DNA from: Sporobolomyces roseus
Taxonomy: Eukaryota > Basidiomycota > Microbotryomycetes > Sporidiobolales > Sporidiobolaceae
NCBI GenBank assembly: GCA_016617785.1
Contig: JADILM010000011.1
Span: forward strand, 372,001-436,000
Reading direction: 5' to 3'
DNA: 64,000 nucleotides
Part shown: piece after piece, positions 57,604 through 64,000 of the stretch
Numbering within the stretch: position 1 is the stretch's first letter
How the letters are laid out: each line of letters starts with the position of its first letter
Made by a program: the position numbers and the translations under genes
Notes under the pieces: model-generated
What the model was told of the DNA's origin: nothing
What the model saw: only the letters and a program-made list of their open reading frames with translations
Database searches by the model: none

Positions 57604-60600
57604 ATGGCACAAAACAACCCTACTCTCTACGCTTCCTCGTTCTCTTCATCCCGTTCACCTCCCTCTACTTTCCACCCCATCTCTCTCCGTCTCTCACTCC
57701 ACCGCGCATTAACTCAAGACCTCTCTACCTACTTCCACGAGCGCGCCCAAATTGAATCGACCTACATACAATCCCTCCAATCACTCTCGTCTCGTCTCCA
57801 CGGTTCGAAATCCTCAAAATCGTCCAATGATTTAGTCTTTGGAGAATTGAATCAAATCCCTTTGGATCAACGTCAACAAGATTTACAAATGGGGAATCAA
57901 TTGGCCGAAGTGAGGAGACAGTTGGAGAACGAGTTGGCAGAATTGAGTAGGATTCACGATCAGTGGAAGAGGAAAGTTCAGGATCAAGTAGAGAAACCTT
58001 TGAGGGATAGTTTGGACAAAGGTGATTGGCAGAGATGGGGTCAGGTAGAGAGACAATTGGGAGATGATGTCAAAGAGTATGAAACTTTGGTAGATAAACT
58101 CTCTAAAGTAATGGTCCCTCTCTCTTTTTCTCTCTCTCTCTCTCTCTCTTTTGGACTCTCCGCTGATTCAAAGAGAATTCTCTCTCTCTCTCTCTCTCTT
58201 ATATAGGCTCAAGCGAAAGCGACTAAATCATCATCTAAAACTTCTAAACTCTTATCGACCCAATCTTCGCTATCAACTCTAGGTTCCTCCCTCACGAACT
58301 CACTCCCACCCTTCTTGACTCAATCCCAATCCCTCGAATTATCCCACGTAGCATTCATCAAAGAGTGTTTGATCAAACATGGAACTTTGTCATCTGATTT
58401 GGGAAGGGAGAGAATGGAGTTGGGAGAGAAAGTCGTGGTCAAAGTGTTGGGAGTCGATGAAGGGACAGAGAGTGAGGAATGGGCGTTGAGGGAAGGACAG
58501 AAAGCTGGAGGTGCGAGGGGACAAGGGATCACGGGAGAATTTGGAGCGAATAATCAACAAGATAATAATTCGAATGGCGCGAGGATGAGGGAGGAAAGTA
58601 TTGCCGAAACGGTTGAGAGCGAGAGAGCCCAACCTACTCCTCCGAGTATCAGGACAGATAACTTGAATCCTTCAAACACGAATAATTCGAGCTACACTCG
58701 TGATCGAACGACTTGTGAGCTCGCTCTCCTCTTTCTCCCTTGATTCTCTCTCTGACTGATCCCTTTTCGAATTTCTTCCCTTCAGCTCGTCTCTCAACCA
58801 TGCCACCACCCGCTCCACTTCCCCTCCCCGTCTCTCCTACCGATAACGACGCCCGTTCAATCAGTTCCTCTCGCAACGACAATTTCAACGAAAGTGGCAA
58901 GAAGAAGAAAGGGTTCGGATCCAAACTCTCTTCCTTACTCGGCGGCGGCAAAAAGGACAAGGACAAGCTTGACAAGAAAGATTCCATGATGGGAGAACGG
59001 GAGAGATCTAGTTCATTCCTGAGCACGGGAGATCGAGCGAATTCTTCTCGTTACTCGACCTTCACTCCCCAACCCCAACCCGAATCGAGCTCGAATTCGT
59101 TCCGAGCTGAACCGGAAGTGCCACCGATTGGAGCTGGACGAAGGAGCAACGATTTGTTGGACGATGAGGATGGACCCTCTAGTTTCCAGGCTCCTTTACA
59201 ACCTATCGCTCCTACCCAAAAGTCAGGTGGAGGATTGTTCAGGAGGAACTCGAGAATGAATTCTTTCAACTCACAAGAAGCTGTCTCGACATCAGGAGGA
59301 GGAGGAGGAGCGCAATCTCAAGTTCAAGGGAATCAGTTTGGGTCGGAACCTGCCGGGGTTGATGAGGAGGGTTTCAGTGTACCTCCTAGAGGGTATGATA
59401 GACCTATTGGATTGGAGGATAGTACGAGGAGTGCTGGAGGAGGAAGGAATTTGTTGGATGATGATGAAGACGATGATAATGAACCATTACGAAACGATTC
59501 GTAAGCTTTCGCCTCTCTCTGTCTCTCTCTCCCCCTTTTATGGTTCTCGCTCACTCCCTCCTCAAATCGTACAGTGTTCCGAAACTCTCTATCCTTCCTT
59601 CCTCGTCCACCTCGAATCAACTTCCGCCAGCTTCTCCAATCATTAATCAAGAATCAGAGTCTGAACGTCTAGCCGCCTTGGAAGCGATCAAAAATTCACT
59701 TGGTCCTCCTTCATCTGCTTCTACTACTGGTTTGAACCGAAGGACGACTGCGAGAGGCAGGAGGAGTGAATTGGGAGCTACAGGAGGAGGAGGAGCGGGA
59801 GGGAATAGGAGTTCAATGTTACCTGCGGCGGCGGGGTTGAGTGCTGCTGCTGGAGCTGCTGCTATGGGAGGAGGCGCGTTGGAGAGGAGGGAAACGGATG
59901 ATGATGTACCCCTCGCTACGATTCAACAACAACAAAGGAGAGCAGCTCCCCCTCCTCCCACGATTTCAACTCCTTCTTCGATCAATAACCCTTCAAGAGC
60001 AATGTCGATCCTCTCTACTAATTCTTCCATCACTCCCTCGACTTCCGCGGTTACTTCTACTCGACGAGATCCCTTCGCAGGCAATTCCGAACCTGGATTG
60101 AAAGTGAGCATCGTCGAACAAGTCAACGTACTGATGAAATCGGGAGGACAAATCCAAAAAGTACTCGTCACTGGAGAGATCTCCGTACACTACCTATCTG
60201 GATCTAGTGAAGTCGAAGAGGAGGAAGTGAAGTTGAGGGTAACGAATTCGGAAGAAATGGAGAAAACCGCTCCCAATTCTTCTTACCTCTCTACCTCTTC
60301 CTCATCCGGTGAATACATCCTCTCGAAATCCAAACTTCCTCAAGGCACGACGGTCCCTGTTTTAAAATATCAACTCCGACCTTCGTCCTCCCACTCTTCC
60401 CAAGTTCCACTCCTCGTCAAACCCGTCTGGCGTACCGAACCCACCTTGACCCGAATCATCGTCGTCTATTCCTTGAACCCTTCTTTCACGTCGCACTCGA
60501 ACCCCTCGCCATTCGGAGATGAAGACTCTTCTTCTTCGAATCCTCTCTCATTCTCTCAACTCTCTCTAGAAATCCCTTTCCCCGCTTCTCAAGTCACTTC

Positions 60601-60859
60601 ATTCCAATCGAAACCGAACAATATCGGGAGACTCTTACCATCAGGACCAATCACTTTCGATTTACCCGACGCGACGATCGTGCGAGAGGAATCGAAATTA
60701 TTAGTGAGTGCTCAAACGGCGAGTCAGGCGAAAGAAACGAATTTGAGTTTGAGGTGGAGAGTCGAAGGGAAGAGTGTGGGAAGGGTTGGGGTCGAGTGTG
60801 AGGGTGTCGGAGAAGTCAGGAGGGAAATTGAGAGTGGGAAATATATAGTTGCTCAATAA
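57604..60859 (+). CDS. SYP1: Syp1/FCHo-type endocytic adaptor (F-BAR plus mu-homology domain)
   Basis: Early endocytic-site protein that bends membrane through its F-BAR domain and binds cargo through a C-terminal mu-homology domain, at the plasma membrane. Exons 57604-58107, 58207-58714, 58786-59500 and 59575-60859 sum to 3012 nt, or 1003 residues. The F-BAR covers about residues 20-270: LSLHRALTQDLSTYFHERAQIE, QLENELAELSRIHDQWKRKV, and ELSHVAFIKECLIKHGTLSSD. The middle is Ser/Pro/Gly-rich with KKKKGFGSKLSSLLGG and acidic DDDEDDDNEP. The mu-homology domain, about residues 744-1003, includes LKVSIVEQVNVLMKSGG, VLKYQLRP, LLVKPVWRTEPTLTR and LSLRWRVEGKSVG. Domain order and length match Syp1. 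Confidence 0.93.
58119..58200. repeat. CT microsatellite inside SYP1 intron 1
   Basis: Intron 58108-58206 contains two long CT dinucleotide tracts (about 58129-58150 and 58178-58200) separated by a short mixed segment. The second tract runs almost to the ATATAG acceptor and forms an extreme polypyrimidine tract. Confidence 0.8.
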
Positions 60860-61520
60860 GGTCGTTTGGGTCCCGAAGGGAGAAGGATTCGGAAGGGGAG
60901 GATGAGATAGAAACTGGGAGAGGAGGAGGAGAGAGGAGGGAAGGGTATCATATCAAACCATTTCATTGAGGGATTTCGTTCTGTTTCTGCTTGCTGTACA
61001 AACTAAAATTATTTCCTCGCTCTCTCTCTCTCTCCCCCTTTCTCTTTCAGGTTTGCTATTGTCTTTTTCAGTAATTCTTATTCTTTGTCGTCCATTGGAA
61101 TTGTTAGCTATCTGTTCTGTCCTGTCGTTGGGGGAGAGAAACGAAGGGGAAGGGATAGCGATTCGTAGGATTTCGCTGTTTCGCAAACAGGTCAGTTTCC
61201 AGTTTTCGTCTCGTTTATCTCTCTCTGCGTCTACCTCAAATTGATTGATCCTTGTTAGTGAACAGGATCTCGACTCGATGAATGCGAAGCGCTTAGGCCT
61301 CCAAACTTTGCTGCTTCTCTCTCCTCTCTTCCTCTTCTCTCCCACTTCTCTTCGATCGCTCCAATTCTCTTAACCTCTGTCGATTACCGCTCGCTCTCCA
61401 GTCCAAAACTTACCTACAGCTCTCCTACAAGATCGCGCTCAGCTCCTCCCCACCTAATTTCAGAATCTCAACTTGATCTCATCACTCGGCTCGATCAGAA
61501 ACAACAGCTACAGCTAAGTT
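60860..61520. other. Tandem intergenic region, SYP1 to RhoGEF
   Basis: SYP1 3' UTR and RhoGEF promoter/leader. It contains a CT tract near 61019-61050 and CT-rich sequence near 61310-61400. No coding exon recognised. Confidence 0.4.
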
Positions 61521-64000
61521 ATGGAAGGAAATCAGGTAGATACAGGTCAAGAGGATCTTCGGTAAGCTCTCCTTTCCTCGTTCTAGTTCATTCAACCCAC
61601 AAAGGAAAGGAGGGAAAATCTCGGGACTCCCTTGCGCGAGGTGCCAACTCCCAATTGAGATGAATTGGAGATGAGATGGGACGCAAATCAACTATGCACA
61701 AACTCTGCCCGAAGCGAACAGCTAAACTCCTCTTTTTCTCTCTCGTCTCTCTCTCCTATCTTTCCCTCTCTTTTTTTCAGTATGTTCCCACCTCCCTCAT
61801 TCACGAACGTCACCACAAATGCCTCGACCAATTTCCTCTCCTCTCCACTACCACTGTCACCCTCTTCTCCAACCGTACCTTTCCCTTCCTCTCCAGTCGC
61901 TTCTTCTCCAACAATGAATCCTCCTCTACTTCGCACTAGACCCGCAATTCGTTCCCCTCGTACCTCTCAAGGATCAAGTTCGAATCGTCTTTCGATCGCT
62001 TCCACCGTATCGACTTCATCCTCTCTCGGCCCTCACGTATTGATGAGGAGTAGACATTCTTCGTTGCCCGCGACCGTCGTTCAGTCGAGACATCAATCGA
62101 TCGTTGGAACTCCTCAGAATCGCAGCGCTAGCAGTGGAGTAAGGGCATTGAATAGGATCAGTGTAGCTAGTGTGGGGAGTTTTGGGAGCGTCGAGGAAGA
62201 GGAGGAGGAAGGAGAAGGAGAAGAGAAAGGTTCGAAAATCGACGGAGAACGATTATCGCCTGCACCTTCGAGAACGACTTCCTTCTCGAAACAGCTTCGA
62301 CCACGACCTCGTCACGCCTCAAGACACTCCCTGCCATCGCTAGGAGGAGGATTACCTTCGTCGATCTCGTCAGTCTTGAACCCTACAGGCGCGAAGGATC
62401 GTTCTTCGAGTCCGTTGAGACCTGGAGGAAGGAAGGAGTATAGTATGGAGGAGAGAGCTAGGAGGGACGAGAAGAGGCTGAGAATAGCGGAGGAACTGAG
62501 GGAGACTGAGAAGGCTTATGTCAAAGTTTTAGAAGAGATCGACGAGGTGCGTTTCTCATCTCCTGAAGCTACAAACCTCGTAGCTTAACAATCTTGATTT
62601 GGCGTACAGAACTACTATCAACCTCTGCTGAAGGCTTTGCCCGCTGTCGATCCTCTCGCTCGAAGAGCTTCGAATCGTTATTCCGCAACTCCCGCTTCAC
62701 AATCTACTTCCCCGAATGCCTCACCTCGCACATCAACCTATTCCCCTTCCGCCTCTAGATCTCGCACAACGACAGTTGACTCTCTCGCTTCCTCCTCCGA
62801 CTCTCCGCCCAATACAACCGATGCCACCGCTCCCTCCACACCTCCGACTCCCTCGCCAGGCTCAAGTGATCCAGTCCTGACGAGAAGGGAGATCAATGAA
62901 GTGTTCTCAAACTTCACAGACGTCCTCAATCTATCGCATGTCATGCTCCTCACGTTGAATGAAGCGGTTCCAGAGCGACCTTCGAAACCACTCTCGATCT
63001 CACCGAGTCAGCAGAACCTCCGCTCCTCCACTTTGACACCACCCCCGAGTGAAGAAGTTGGGTCGGTCGAGAGTCAGCTCAGCAATAGTGGCAGCACATT
63101 CGAGAGTTCAGGACCTTCGACTCCGAACGAAGGCGATTTATCCTCGTCTGGCCCACCTCACACCTCTACTTCTCGACCTACCTCAGTCGACCTCGACAAT
63201 CGATCCCGACGATCAACTCCAGCTTCTCCCCTCCGACTCGGCAAAACCCTCTTACCAATCCTACCCTTTCTCAAGCAATACTCTCTATTCGTAGCGAACT
63301 TCTCTGGCTCACTCTCCCGTCTCTCTCAACTCGAACGATCGGAATCGAATACATGGGGAGAATTCGTCAAGAGTCGAAAAGTCAGTCTACCAGGAGGGAA
63401 GATTGGATTGGGAGGAATGCTGTTGAATGTCGTACAGAGAGTTCCAAGGTATAGGTTGTTGCTCGGAGAGTTGATCGAGTATACCGAGGAAGGTCATCCA
63501 GATTTAGGATGTTTGAGAAAAGCTTTCGAATTGGTCGATAGTGGTAAACTTTCTTTTCTTTTCCTTGACCTTGTTGCGTTCGTCGCTGATCAGTCTCGGT
63601 ATGTGCAGTCGCAAGTCATCTCGACTCCCAGATCGAGTCTCATACTCACGATTTATCGATCCTGAACCTTCAAAGATCCTTCTCGAACCTCGACTTTCCC
63701 CTCCTCTCGCCAGGTCGTCGACTACTCAAATCCGGTCCACTACGCAAGTTCAATCGTGCAGGAAAGGAACAGACTCGATTCTTCTTCCTCTTCAACGACT
63801 TGTTGCTGCACGCTGTCGAGATCGATTCGGGCGCGAATTGGGGATTAGGGATTACTGGAATCGGTGCGAATGAGATAGGAATCGATCAGCAAGCAAAGGA
63901 GTACAAGTTATTGGATCGGTTCGAGTTGGAGGATGTGACGGTCGTTGGAAGCGAAGAAGGACAGCTGAAGTATGGGTTCGAAATCTTGTCGAGCAGGAAA
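61521..64000 (+). CDS. Dbl-family Rho guanine-nucleotide exchange factor, 3' end cut off
   Basis: Activates a Rho/Cdc42 GTPase. The start is ATG at 61521. A 41-nt first exon (61521-61561) splices across 61562-61780 to MFPPPSFTNVT. A Ser-rich leader of about 250 residues precedes the DH domain. The DH begins IAEELRETEKAYVKVLEEIDE, continues NYYQPLLKAL, and after a Ser/Pro insert resumes with REINEVFSNFTDVLNLS and LPFLKQYSLFVANFSGS. The key helix reads QRVPRYRLLLGELIEYT, the family hallmark. An intron near 63541-63605 follows. A PH domain then starts with LKSGPLRKFNRAGKEQTRFFFLFNDLLLHAVE, in parts, and runs to the window end. The Ser/Pro insert inside the DH (about 62660-62860) is unusually long. 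Downstream domains cannot be seen. Confidence 0.9.

Noticed and set aside
1..64000. Search for CRISPR arrays, transposons, LTRs, rRNA and secondary-metabolite core genes
   Set aside because: No spaced direct repeats, transposase, reverse transcriptase, polyketide synthase or NRPS signatures were seen by eye in any frame.

Overview
This is a 64 kb stretch of a compact fungal nuclear chromosome. Genes are interrupted by many short introns (mostly about 45-85 bp, GT..AG, with CTGAC/CTAAC-like branch sites), and intergenic gaps are short. Serine codon TCG and arginine codon CGA are very common. The gene families (Mcm10, Hrq1, Kes1, Syp1, otubain, copper fist and Zn2Cys6 regulators) are those of a basidiomycete. 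A Pucciniomycotina yeast (Rhodotorula/Sporobolomyces type) is my inference from intron style and protein look, not proven. I see no prokaryotic, viral, transposon, CRISPR or rRNA signal, and no convincing tRNA.

Layout. 1-8.5 kb: 3' truncated MCM10 (minus), sharing a 100-bp divergent promoter region with a small membrane/coiled-coil protein; SDR reductase copy 1 (minus); a PP28/PDAP1-like phosphoprotein whose start codon appears to be split by an intron; two weak small ORFs; one unrecognised multi-exon gene. 8.9-12.7 kb: copper-fist regulator and SDR reductase copy 2, a paralogue of copy 1 in the opposite orientation. 13.3-23.7 kb: a 1653-aa RasGEF with Lte1-like architecture, convergent with the Hrq1 DNA helicase. 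24.7-32.4 kb: a type II-like membrane protein, a divergent heat-shock-factor-type DNA-binding protein, an otubain deubiquitinase, and an unrecognised membrane protein. 32.9-38.1 kb: an HMG-box protein with an acidic tail, the Kes1/Osh4 oxysterol-binding protein, and an unrecognised coiled-coil protein. 39.3-45.9 kb: two Zn2Cys6 transcription factors in tandem. 46-54.3 kb: an alpha/beta-hydrolase divergent from a very large coiled-coil protein. 54.5-64 kb: a TFIID-type bromodomain-associated histone-fold protein, the F-BAR/mu-homology endocytic protein Syp1, and the 5' part of a Dbl-family RhoGEF that runs off the end.

The window is mostly housekeeping. Themes are genome maintenance (Mcm10, Hrq1, HMG-box), transcription (copper fist, HSF-like, two Zn2Cys6, BTP protein) and small-GTPase/endocytic signalling (RasGEF, RhoGEF, Syp1, Kes1). 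I found no operon-like or secondary-metabolite system. The strongest observations are about gene structure: the split start codon, a 16-nt microexon, lineage-specific introns between the two SDR copies, and departures from canonical motifs in the HSF-type domain and the hydrolase nucleophile elbow. Exon boundaries are my own reading. Where stated, the exon lengths sum to a clean frame.
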